From Actinocatenispora comari (GTDB taxonomy: Bacteria; Actinomycetota; Actinomycetes; Mycobacteriales; Micromonosporaceae): 36,856 bases of DNA. The stretch is from assembly GCF_017312725.1 (NCBI RefSeq), contig NZ_BOPO01000010.1, forward strand, positions 1-36,856. The letters run 5' to 3'. Of this stretch, positions 1-7,003 are shown piece after piece; the first letter of the stretch is position 1; every line of letters starts with the position of its first letter. Made by a program: the position numbers and the translations under genes. Below the pieces are notes generated by a model. It did no database searches and was not told the origin of the DNA. It saw only the letters and a list, made by a program, of their open reading frames with translations.

Positions 1-1328
1 CCGGAGCCGACCACCAGCCGCACCTGGCGCAGGTCGCGGCCGGGACCGCGGCTGCCGTCGGCGCGGCGCTGCCCGCGGGCGTGCCGGCGCAGCGCGACGT
101 GCAGCGCGAGGCCGGCGAGCCGCCGGTCGAGGTCGCGCTCGGCGGCGCTGTCCGGCAGCAGGCCCGGCTCGGCGGCCCGCCGGTCGGCACCGGGGGCGAA
201 CGCCGCGACCGCATCGTCGGACAGCAGCCGTTCGTCCCGGGCGGCGGCGAGGATGCCGGGGGCGTTCCAACGCATCCCGAGGTCGCCCTCGACCGTACGG
301 GAGCGCCACAGGGTGCCGGCGACCTCGCGGCGCGGCCCGTCGCGTTCGGCGTCGGGGACCAGCACCGAGTACACGTCGGTGGTGGCGCCGCCGACATCGA
401 CGGCGAGGATCTCACCGGCCGCGGGAATCTCGGCGGCGCCGTCGGCGAGCAGCTCCACCCCGGCCAGTACGGCGTCGGGGGTGGCGGCCCGCACCAGCCG
501 CGGGAACCGCGCACCGCGGGACAGCTTCTTGCCGCCGATCACGTGCGACAGGAACACCTGCCGGATCGCGGCACGGGCCGGCGCCGGGTGCAGCTGCCCG
601 ATGCGGGGCAGCACGTTGTCGGTGACGGTGACCGGTACCCCGGCGTCGGCCAGCCGGTGTCGCACCGTCTCGGCGGCGTCGGCGTTGCCGGCGACCACCA
701 CCGGCACCCGCAGCCTGGTGCCGGCCAGCCGCGCCGCGTTGTGCGTGAGCACCTGCGCGTCGCCGCCGTCGGTACCGCCGACCAGCAGCACCACGTCGGG
801 CTTCGCGGCCCTCAGCGTCCGCACCCCGGCGGCGTCGAGCGGGCCGGCGGCGACGTGCACGACCCGGGCGCCGGCCGACAGCCCGACCCGGTGCCCGGCA
901 TCGGCGGTGACCAGCGGCTCGTACCCGACCACGGCCAGGCGCAGGCCTCCCCCGGCCGAGGAGCACACGTACTGCGCCGACAGGTCGGCGCCGGGCAGCT
1001 GCTCGGCCAGCCCGGCCAGGCAGGCGTCGTAACCGTGCAACACGTCGGTGTCGACGGTGGTGCGGTGTTCGGCGGTGGCCGCCACCGTACCGGTGGCGAG
1101 GTCGACGGCGAGCAGCTTGGTGTAGGTGGAGCCGACGTCGCCGCACACCGCGACCGCCTCGGCGCCACGCGGCGGGTGCCCGGTGGTCTCGGCACCACCG
1201 CGGCGCTCGGTGGTCTCGGTGCCACCCCGGCGCCGGGTGGTCCCGGCGCCGGACCGAGGCCTGGGCTCCGCGGGGGTGGCGCCGGTCCCCGGCCCGCCGG
1301 CGGGCGACGGGCGGCGGGGCTCGGTCAC
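1..1328 (-). CDS. MutL/GlmL-like mutase reactivase, 3' end missing
   Basis: An ASKHA-fold ATPase of the glutamate-mutase MutL (GlmL) family, unrelated to mismatch-repair MutL. The family sits beside B12-dependent aminomutases and is proposed to reactivate them. Read from the minus strand, the frame stays open to the window edge (442 codons). It shows a phosphate-binding motif CGDVGSTYTKLLAVDL near residue 65, a VLLVGGTDGGD loop and a second nucleotide-binding motif ILAVDVGGATTDVYSV. The GTG start overlaps the TGA of the preceding gene by 4 bp (GTGA), which fixes the start and implies translational coupling. The first 60 or so residues are a Pro/Arg/Thr-rich extension built partly from a 27-bp repeat (RRGGTETTE / RRGGAETTG). 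Its place at the end of the kamDE-kal run makes reactivation of lysine 5,6-aminomutase the likely job (inference). The C-terminus lies outside the window. Confidence 0.88.
   Translation of the reverse strand, partial: MTEPRRPSPAGGPGTGATPAEPRPRSGAGTTRRRGGTETTERRGGAETTGHPPRGAEAVAVCGDVGSTYTKLLAVDLATGTVAATAEHRTTVDTDVLHGYDACLAGLAEQLPGADLSAQYVCSSAGGGLRLAVVGYEPLVTADAGHRVGLSAGARVVHVAAGPLDAAGVRTLRAAKPDVVLLVGGTDGGDAQVLTHNAARLAGTRLRVPVVVAGNADAAETVRHRLADAGVPVTVTDNVLPRIGQLHPAPARAAIRQVFLSHVIGGKKLSRGARFPRLVRAATPDAVLAGVELLADGAAEIPAAGEILAVDVGGATTDVYSVLVPDAERDGPRREVAGTLWRSRTVEGDLGMRWNAPGILAAARDERLLSDDAVAAFAPGADRRAAEPGLLPDSAAERDLDRRLAGLALHVALRRHARGQRRADGSRGPGRDLRQVRLVVGS
1182..1250. repeat. 27-bp tandem repeat inside the MutL-like gene
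   Basis: Two full 27-bp units (1182-1208 and 1209-1235) and the start of a third follow each other in frame in the 5' part of the MutL-like gene. Each unit encodes nine residues. The units differ at a few positions. They lengthen only the disordered extension ahead of the ATPase fold. Confidence 0.75.
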
Positions 1329-1717
1329 GGGACGACGACGGTGCCGGTGGCGGTGACCGCGACGACCGGCTCGGCCAGCGCCTCGGCGGCCGACTCGCCC
1401 CGGTCCGGGCGGCCCCGGCACACCACCCGGGAGGCGAACTCGATGCGCCGCGAGCGGCGGCCGCGGGCGATCAGGGTGGCGGTGACCTCCAGGACGTCGC
1501 CGGCCCGTACCGGGGCGCGGAACTGCACGTCGTCGTAGGAGGCGAACAGCCCCTCGTCGCCGTCGGTACGGATGCACAGCTCGGTGGCGGCGTCGCCGAA
1601 CAGGCCCAGCGAGTACGCCCCGTCGACGAGGTTGCCGGCGTAGTGGGCGTGGCTGGCCGGCACGTACCGACGGTGTACGACGGTGACCTGGTCGGCGGGT
1701 GCCAGCGGCTCAGGCAT
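1325..1717 (-). CDS. kal: 3-aminobutyryl-CoA ammonia-lyase
   Basis: A small single hot-dog-fold protein of 130 residues, the usual size for Kal. It is expected to remove ammonia from L-3-aminobutyryl-CoA to give crotonyl-CoA in the lysine fermentation pathway. The N-terminal stretch HRRYVPASHAHYAGNLVDGA, the following FGDAATELCIRTDGDEGLFASYDDVQF and the core VRAGDVLEVTATLI match the Kal/hot-dog pattern. It overlaps the end of kamE by 8 bp and the start of the MutL-like gene by 4 bp, so it is inside a tightly coupled operon. Identification rests on both the sequence pattern and the neighbours. A generic hot-dog thioesterase is the alternative, but the kamDE context makes Kal much more likely. 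Confidence 0.9.
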   Translation of the reverse strand: MPEPLAPADQVTVVHRRYVPASHAHYAGNLVDGAYSLGLFGDAATELCIRTDGDEGLFASYDDVQFRAPVRAGDVLEVTATLIARGRRSRRIEFASRVVCRGRPDRGESAAEALAEPVVAVTATGTVVVP

Positions 1718-2483
1718 GCACGGTCTCCTTGGCGCGGTCGCGGCGGGTGATCAGGGCGTCGACGAGGTAGGACGCGACCTCGCCCGGGGTGGTGGAGCGG
1801 CCGAAGATGCGGTCGACGCCGAGCTCGCCGGACATCAGCTCGTCGAACCGCGGCCCGCCGGCGACCAGCAGCGGCCGCTTGTCGGCGCCGAACGCCTCCC
1901 GGAACGCCGCGGACGCCTCCCGCGTGTTGTGCAGGTGCGCGTCGCGTTGCGTGACGACCTGGGAGATCAGCACCGCGTCGGCGCGTTCGGCGCGCGCGGC
2001 CTCGACCAGGTCGGGCACCGCGACCTGGGCGCCGAGGTTGACCACCCGCATCTCCCGGTAGTACTCCAGCCCCTTGTGGCCGGCGGTGCCCTTGATGTTG
2101 AGGATGGCGTCGATGCCGACGGTGTGCGCGTCGGTGCCGATGCAGGCGCCGACCACGACCAGCTTGCGGCGCAGCTTCTTGCGGATCGTCTGGTTGACCG
2201 CCGCGGCGCTCAGCTCGGGGAAGTCGCGCTCCACCACCTGCACCGTCGACACGTCGACCAGGTGCTTGACCTGCCCGTACACCACGAAGAAGGTGAAGTC
2301 GGGGCCCATCGCCTTGGCGTGGACCAGCATCGCCGGGTCCATGCCCATCTTGCCGGCGAGCTGCAGCGCGGCCCCCTCGGCCCGCTTGTCGTGCGGTACC
2401 GGCAGGGTGAACGACAGCTGCACCATCCCGTCGCCGGTGGTGTCGCCGTACGGGCGGACGATCTGGTGTTGCGGCTCGGTCAT
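1710..2483 (-). CDS. kamE: Lysine 5,6-aminomutase beta subunit
   Basis: Cobalamin-binding subunit of the B12- and PLP-dependent enzyme that moves the terminal amino group of beta-lysine (or D-lysine) to the next carbon. The protein has 257 residues against about 262 in clostridia. The base-off/His-on B12 motif is DAHTVG with His120. Lys131 lies exactly eleven residues further on in ILNIKG, the same spacing as the clostridial cobalt-ligand His133 and PLP-binding Lys144. The C-terminal Rossmann-like half carries ADAVLISQVVTQRDAH and LLVAGGPRF. Its ATG overlaps the kamD stop by 4 bp (ATGA), as expected for two subunits made in equal amounts. All key residues are present, so I expect an active subunit. 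Confidence 0.97.
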   Translation of the reverse strand: MTEPQHQIVRPYGDTTGDGMVQLSFTLPVPHDKRAEGAALQLAGKMGMDPAMLVHAKAMGPDFTFFVVYGQVKHLVDVSTVQVVERDFPELSAAAVNQTIRKKLRRKLVVVGACIGTDAHTVGIDAILNIKGTAGHKGLEYYREMRVVNLGAQVAVPDLVEAARAERADAVLISQVVTQRDAHLHNTREASAAFREAFGADKRPLLVAGGPRFDELMSGELGVDRIFGRSTTPGEVASYLVDALITRRDRAKETVHA

Positions 2484-4087
2484 GCGTCCGCCTCCAGGAT
2501 GTCGGTGGCCGGGTTGTAGTAGGCGGTGTCCTTGGCCGCCACCCCGGACAGGCCCTTCCCGCCGTCCGGTGGGCGCTTCATGATGCCGAAGGTGCCGGCG
2601 CCGATGGCGTCCAGCAGCCCCTGCTCGCCGATGCGCTCCAGCAGGTCCAGCGCCTCCGACAGCACCTGGTTGGCGCGCTGCTGGATGAACCCGCCGGGCG
2701 CGGGGACGAAGTCCTCGTGCAGGTTGCCGGCGGCGCCCAGCACGTAGCGCACGTTGGCCAGGGCGATGTCGCGGTCCGACAGCCAGGGCGTGACGACCGC
2801 CTCGGTCATCATGCCGACCAGCAGGATCGACTGGCCGGTCATGGTGCCGGCGAGGTTGAAGAACCCGTCGAGCAGGTTGCCGCGGAACACGTCGCCGGTC
2901 ATGTGCTTGGTCGGCGGCATCCACTTCAGCGGCGCGTTCGGGAACAGTTCGCGGGCCAGCAGCGCGTGCGCGAGCTCCAGCCGGAACGAGTCGGGCAGAT
3001 CGGGGTTGATCTCGAACGCGTGCCCCAGGCCCAGCTGCCAGTCCGCCAGCCCGGCCTCCTTGCCGAAGTACTCGTTGAGCAGCTGGGAGACGGTGACGGT
3101 GTGCGCCTCGTCGACGGCGTCGGCGGTGGTGAGGTAGTTGTCCTCGCCGGTGTTGATGATGATGCCGGCGCGGGCGTGCACCTGCCGGGAGAACCGCTGG
3201 TCGACGAACGTGCGGATCGGGTTGATGTCGCGGAACAGGATCCCGTACATCGAGTCGTTGAGCATCATGTCCAGGCGTTCCATCCCGGCCAGCGCCGCGA
3301 TCTCCGGCATGCACAGCCCGGACGCGTAGTTGGTCAGCCGGATGTAGCGGCCCACCTCTTTGGACGTCTCGTCCAGCGCGGCGCGCATCAGCCGGAAGTT
3401 CTCCTGGGTGGCGTACGTGCCGGCGAACCCCTCGCGGGTGGCGCCCTCGGGCACGTAGTCCAGCAGCGACTGGCCGGTGGAGCGGATCACCGCGATGATG
3501 TCGGCGCCCTCCCGGGCGGCGGCCTGCGCCTGCGGGATGTCCTCGTAGATGTCGCCGGTGGCCACGATCAGGTACACCCAGGGCCGCTGCGGCGGGTCGC
3601 CCAGCCGGCGCACCAGCCGGTCGCGGGTGCTGCGGGCGGTGTCCATCCGCCGTACCCCGGCGGCGGCGGCGCGGCGGGCGGCCCGCCGGGCGGCGGTGGC
3701 CTGCTTGCCGTCGGGTACCTCGAAGCGCACCGAGCCGGCGCCGGCCTTCTGCGCCAGCGCCACCAGCGCGTCGCCGACCGGTACGTCCCGGCCGGCCAGC
3801 CCCTGCTGCGCCAGCGCGTGGAACACCGGCAGCGCGGCGCCGGCGGTCAGGCCGACGTCGGCGACCACGGCGTCGACCAGCCGGTTGACCCACGGGATGC
3901 CGTCCGGGTCGGCGCCGTGCATGCCGGCCAGCCGCAGCACGGCACGCTCCACCGACACGGTGGTGTGCTCACGGGCCAGCTTCACCACCGGCCGGCCGGC
4001 CCGGCGGGCCAGCGTCCGGGCGCGGCGAACCAGCGCCGGATCCAGGTCCAGCTTGCGACCGCGTCGGGGCCGCGCCATTGCTGCCAC
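2480..4087 (-). CDS. kamD: Lysine 5,6-aminomutase alpha subunit
   Basis: Catalytic TIM-barrel subunit (535 residues; clostridial KamD is about 516) that holds PLP and substrate and pairs with KamE. Family segments are clear: YLIVATGDIYEDIPQAQAAA, GADIIAVIRSTGQSLLDYVP, GRYIRLTNYASGLCMPEIA, MMLNDSMYGILFRDIN and a C-terminal FGIMKRPPDGGKGL. A GTG start is chosen: a strong AGGAGG lies 8 bases ahead of it, whereas the in-frame ATG three codons later would be 17 bases away. The first 30 residues are Arg/Lys-rich. The 160-bp gap in front separates it from the amidohydrolase on the same strand, so it could have its own promoter, but I see no clear one. Confidence 0.97.
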   Translation of the reverse strand: MAAMARPRRGRKLDLDPALVRRARTLARRAGRPVVKLAREHTTVSVERAVLRLAGMHGADPDGIPWVNRLVDAVVADVGLTAGAALPVFHALAQQGLAGRDVPVGDALVALAQKAGAGSVRFEVPDGKQATAARRAARRAAAAGVRRMDTARSTRDRLVRRLGDPPQRPWVYLIVATGDIYEDIPQAQAAAREGADIIAVIRSTGQSLLDYVPEGATREGFAGTYATQENFRLMRAALDETSKEVGRYIRLTNYASGLCMPEIAALAGMERLDMMLNDSMYGILFRDINPIRTFVDQRFSRQVHARAGIIINTGEDNYLTTADAVDEAHTVTVSQLLNEYFGKEAGLADWQLGLGHAFEINPDLPDSFRLELAHALLARELFPNAPLKWMPPTKHMTGDVFRGNLLDGFFNLAGTMTGQSILLVGMMTEAVVTPWLSDRDIALANVRYVLGAAGNLHEDFVPAPGGFIQQRANQVLSEALDLLERIGEQGLLDAIGAGTFGIMKRPPDGGKGLSGVAAKDTAYYNPATDILEADA

Positions 4088-4247
4088 CTCGATGACCTCC
4101 TGCTCGTTTCGTGCCGCCCCGCGGGCGACCGTGTCTCGTGCCGCCCGGCGGCGGTGCTGCCTCGCGCCGCCCCGCGGCCGTGCCGCCCCGCGCCGCCAGG
4201 CGATGGTGCTGCTCTGCGCCGCCGGGCGGTGGCCGCCGGCGGCCCGG
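4088..4247. other. Intergenic gap with degenerate GC-rich repeats
   Basis: The gap holds the ribosome binding site of kamD and, further upstream of that gene, three to four degenerate copies of a unit resembling TCGTGCCGCCCCGCGG (about 4109-4240) spaced by roughly 26-30 bases. No gene, clear terminator or promoter is visible. The low complexity may form strong RNA structure between the amidohydrolase and kamD. Confidence 0.5.
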
Positions 4248-5774
4248 TCAGGCCGTGTGGATGGTGACCCCGTCGCGTACGGTGCGCAGGCAGCGCGGGG
4301 TGGCGTCGGGGTCGTCGAGCAGCGGCAGGCCGTGCTCGTCCAGCCCGGCCGGGCAGTCCCACACCGCCAGCGTCGCCGGCGCGCCTGGGGCGAGGTAGCC
4401 GGCCTCGTCGTACCGGGCGGCCCGCCACCCGCCGCGGGTGTGCGCGGCGAACGCGGTGCGCACGCTGATGCGCTGCGCCGGGTTGTGGTGGTGGGCGGCG
4501 GCCCGCACCCCGCCCCACGGGTCGAGCGGGGTGACCGGCGAGTCGGACCCGAACGCCAGCGGCACCCCCACCCCCGACAGCGACCCGAACGGGTTGGACG
4601 CCAGCGAGCGGTCCAGTCCCAGCCGCGTCTCGTACATCTGGCCGGCGCCGCCCCACAGCCGGTCGAACGCCGGCTGCACGCTGGCGGTCAGCCCGAACTC
4701 GACCAGCCCGGCGATCAGCGTCTTGGTGAGGATCTCCGCGTGCTCGACCCGGTGCCGGGCCGCGCGCAGCCGCTCGATGCCGACGACCTCGGCGGCGGCG
4801 GCGAACCCGGCCAGTACGGTCTCGACCGCCGCGTCGCCGATGGCGTGCATGCCGCCCTGCATGCCGTGCCCGGTGCAGTCGACGATGTGCGCGGCGACCT
4901 GCTCGGCGGACAGCAGCCCGTGCCCGCAGCCCCCGGCGTCGGCGTACGGGACGCTCAGGTACGCGTCGGTGGACCCGAGCGCGCCGTCGGCGTACAGGTC
5001 ACCGGCGGCGCCGACGGCACCCAGCTCCCGCGCCTTGCTCGCCGCGCCGAGCTCCCCCCAGTACCCGATGACCTGCGGTACCGGCTGGGACGCGGAGGCG
5101 GCGAGCAGTTCGGTGAAGTCGATCTCGGAGCTGGTGGTCGGCCCGCCGCACTCGTGCACGCAGCCGATGCCGACCGACGCGGCGGTGGCCAGCGCCAGCT
5201 GCTGCGCCCGGTGCCGGGTCGCGGCGTCCAGCTGCCCGGTCGCGGCGACGTACAGCGCGTCGACCGCCTCCAGGGTGTGCCGGCCGTCGGCGCCGAAGCC
5301 GGGCATGCCGGTCACCCCCGGCACCGCGGCGGCCAGCGCACCGGTGGCCAGCGCGGCGTGCCCGCTGATGTGCGAGACGTAGCAGGGCCGCCCGTCGACC
5401 GCGGACTCCAGCTGCGTGCGGTGCGGCAGCGCCGGGTCCGGCCAGGTCGACTCGTCGTAGCCGCGGGCGTACACCAGGGCACCGGCGGGCAGCGTGGCCG
5501 CGTGCGCGGCGAGCGCGTCGAGCAGCTGGGCCGCCGACCGGACCGGCGAGACGTCCAGCAGTGTCATGGTCAGGCCGGTGTTGGTCAGGTGGGCGTGCGC
5601 GTCGACGAACGCGGGCGCCACCAGCGCCCCGTCCAACTCGACGGTGGTCTCGGCGGTGGGGGCGTCGTCGTCCGTGCCGACCCAGCTGATCCGGTCGCCG
5701 TCGACGGCAAGGGCTGTGGCGTGCGGGTCGGCCGGGCTGTACACCCGACCGCCGCGATACAGGGTTCGCACCAT
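4248..5774 (-). CDS. YtcJ-like metal-dependent amidohydrolase
   Basis: A 508-residue amidohydrolase-superfamily protein of the YtcJ / N-substituted formamide deformylase type; such enzymes cleave amide or formamide bonds with one or two metal ions. Visible metal ligands are His60 and His62 (DAHAHL), His310 (GMHAIGDAAV), His345 (RHRVEHAEIL) and Asp411 (FGSDSPV). In the usual 'K-x-x-x-DG-x-LGS' segment the lysine position is Asp259 (GDLYADGALGST), so the bridging carboxylated lysine seems to be missing. ATG is listed as start, but the GTG right after it is better spaced from GGAGG. It lies 38 bp behind kdd on the same strand and so probably in the lysine operon. It has no role in the known pathway. 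The substrate is unknown: an acylated or cyclised diamino acid is possible (inference). Confidence 0.85.
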   Translation of the reverse strand: MVRTLYRGGRVYSPADPHATALAVDGDRISWVGTDDDAPTAETTVELDGALVAPAFVDAHAHLTNTGLTMTLLDVSPVRSAAQLLDALAAHAATLPAGALVYARGYDESTWPDPALPHRTQLESAVDGRPCYVSHISGHAALATGALAAAVPGVTGMPGFGADGRHTLEAVDALYVAATGQLDAATRHRAQQLALATAASVGIGCVHECGGPTTSSEIDFTELLAASASQPVPQVIGYWGELGAASKARELGAVGAAGDLYADGALGSTDAYLSVPYADAGGCGHGLLSAEQVAAHIVDCTGHGMQGGMHAIGDAAVETVLAGFAAAAEVVGIERLRAARHRVEHAEILTKTLIAGLVEFGLTASVQPAFDRLWGGAGQMYETRLGLDRSLASNPFGSLSGVGVPLAFGSDSPVTPLDPWGGVRAAAHHHNPAQRISVRTAFAAHTRGGWRAARYDEAGYLAPGAPATLAVWDCPAGLDEHGLPLLDDPDATPRCLRTVRDGVTIHTA

Positions 5775-5812
5775 GCCCTCCAGTCTTCCCCGCGTGCCTG
5801 CCGCCGCGCCGA

Positions 5813-6877
5813 TCAGCCCGCGAGCCGGGCGCCGAACAGCTCCCGCACTCCGGGCTCGGTGCGCAGCAGCTCCAGCGCGAACGCGGCGTGGCCGGGCACG
5901 TAGCCGTTGCCGACGAGCATCGTGACGTCGGCGGCGAGCCCCTCGGCGCCCAGCGCGGCGGCGGCGAACGAGGTGGCCATGGAGAAGAAGATCACCGTGC
6001 CGCCCTCGGCGGTGGCGAGGATCGCGCCGTGCTCGCAGCCGGGTACGTCGACGCACACCACGGTCACGTCGGCGCCGGTGCCCACGGCGGCCGCGAGCGC
6101 GACCGGGTCGGTGGCGTCGGCGATCACGACGGTGTCGGCGAGGCCGGCCGCCGTGAGCCGGTCGGCCTCGGCCCGGGTCGGTACCACGCCGACGGTGCTG
6201 GCGCCGGCGCGGCGGGCGGCGGCGAGCGACAGGCTGCCGGACTTGCCGGCACCACCGAGCACCGCGACCCGCGGCGCGCCACCGAGCCGGGCTGCGGCGG
6301 CCTCGACCACCCGGGCGGTCAGCGCCGGCGCGCCGCACACGTCCAGTACCGCGAGCGACAGTTCGGGGTCCTCGTCGTCGGGCAGCACCGCGGCGATGGA
6401 GCGGGCGAACAGGATGGCGTGGCCGGCGGCGGGCACCTGCTCGCCGCGGCCGTCCCAGCCGGCGAGCCCGTCGGTGACCGCGAGCGGGGTCAGCGTCAGC
6501 GACACCAGGGTGGCGACCCGCTGCCCGACCCGCAGACCCAGCAGCGACTTCTCGCCGACCGCGTCGACGGTGCCGATCAGCATGCCGCCGGAGCCGGTGA
6601 CCGGATTGTGCATCTTGCCGCGGCTGGTGATGATCTCCAGCACCTCGGCGCGGATCGCGTCGCCGTCACCGCCGTGCTTGGTCGCCAGCTGCCGGTAGCT
6701 CGCCGCGTCCAGGTTGAGCCGTTCCAGGCTGATGCGTACCTCGCCGGGCCGGATGTCGGGGCGGGTGTCCAGTCGCTGCGCGGCCTGCGGCAGCACCCCG
6801 ACGGGCGCCAGCACCCGGTGCAGGCCGACCGGCGACTCGGTCGCCGTCGCCTCGCTACGTTCCGCGACCCCGCTCAT
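5813..6877 (-). CDS. kdd: L-erythro-3,5-diaminohexanoate dehydrogenase
   Basis: NAD(P)-dependent oxidative deamination of 3,5-diaminohexanoate to 3-keto-5-aminohexanoate, the step after lysine 5,6-aminomutase. The 354-residue protein has the Kdd N-terminal pattern GLHRVLAPVGVLPQAAQRLD, then RISLERLNLDAASYRQL and GKMHNPVTGSGGMLIGTV. A Rossmann nucleotide-binding loop VAVLGGAGKSG lies near residues 204-214, and the C-terminal part carries MLVGNGYVPGHA. The ATG has GGAGG five bases ahead; an in-frame GTG four codons earlier would overlap that ribosome binding site and is rejected. The first 17 residues (with AERSEATATES) are an extension compared with the family. First gene of the minus-strand operon and divergent from kamA. 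Confidence 0.95.
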   Translation of the reverse strand: MSGVAERSEATATESPVGLHRVLAPVGVLPQAAQRLDTRPDIRPGEVRISLERLNLDAASYRQLATKHGGDGDAIRAEVLEIITSRGKMHNPVTGSGGMLIGTVDAVGEKSLLGLRVGQRVATLVSLTLTPLAVTDGLAGWDGRGEQVPAAGHAILFARSIAAVLPDDEDPELSLAVLDVCGAPALTARVVEAAAARLGGAPRVAVLGGAGKSGSLSLAAARRAGASTVGVVPTRAEADRLTAAGLADTVVIADATDPVALAAAVGTGADVTVVCVDVPGCEHGAILATAEGGTVIFFSMATSFAAAALGAEGLAADVTMLVGNGYVPGHAAFALELLRTEPGVRELFGARLAG

Positions 6878-6933
6878 GCGCCCCTCCACATCCGTGCCAC
6901 ACCGGAAATCCTTCGGCAGGATAATTACTCACC

Positions 6934-6957
6934 CGCAAGAATTCCACTATCCTTGCG
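6934..6957. promoter_or_regulatory. Putative operator between kdd and kamA
   Basis: An inverted repeat with 9-bp arms and one mismatch, CGCAAGAAT-N6-ATCCTTGCG, lies in the 126-bp divergent gap. The right arm ends one base before a possible kamA -10 element, TAAGGT (6959-6964). A second short inverted repeat, ATCCT-N5-AGGAT, sits at 6908-6922 on the kdd side. The gap is much more A+T-rich than its surroundings. The placement suits a regulator acting on both directions. Which protein binds is unknown. Confidence 0.55.
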
Positions 6958-7003
6958 CTAAGGTACCGGAGCACGCGGCACCGGCAAGCGAGGAGGCAAC
7001 ACC

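Noticed and set aside
1-1328. DNA mismatch-repair MutL
   Set aside because: The protein has the ASKHA ATPase motifs of the glutamate-mutase MutL family, not the GHKL ATPase motifs, and the name is shared by accident.
4088-4247. Cobalamin riboswitch upstream of kamD
   Set aside because: The gap is too short and shows no B12-box-like sequence, only degenerate GC-rich repeats.
2717-4267. A 516-codon plus-strand open frame
   Set aside because: It is the antisense shadow of kamD, which has clear family motifs and a strong ribosome binding site.
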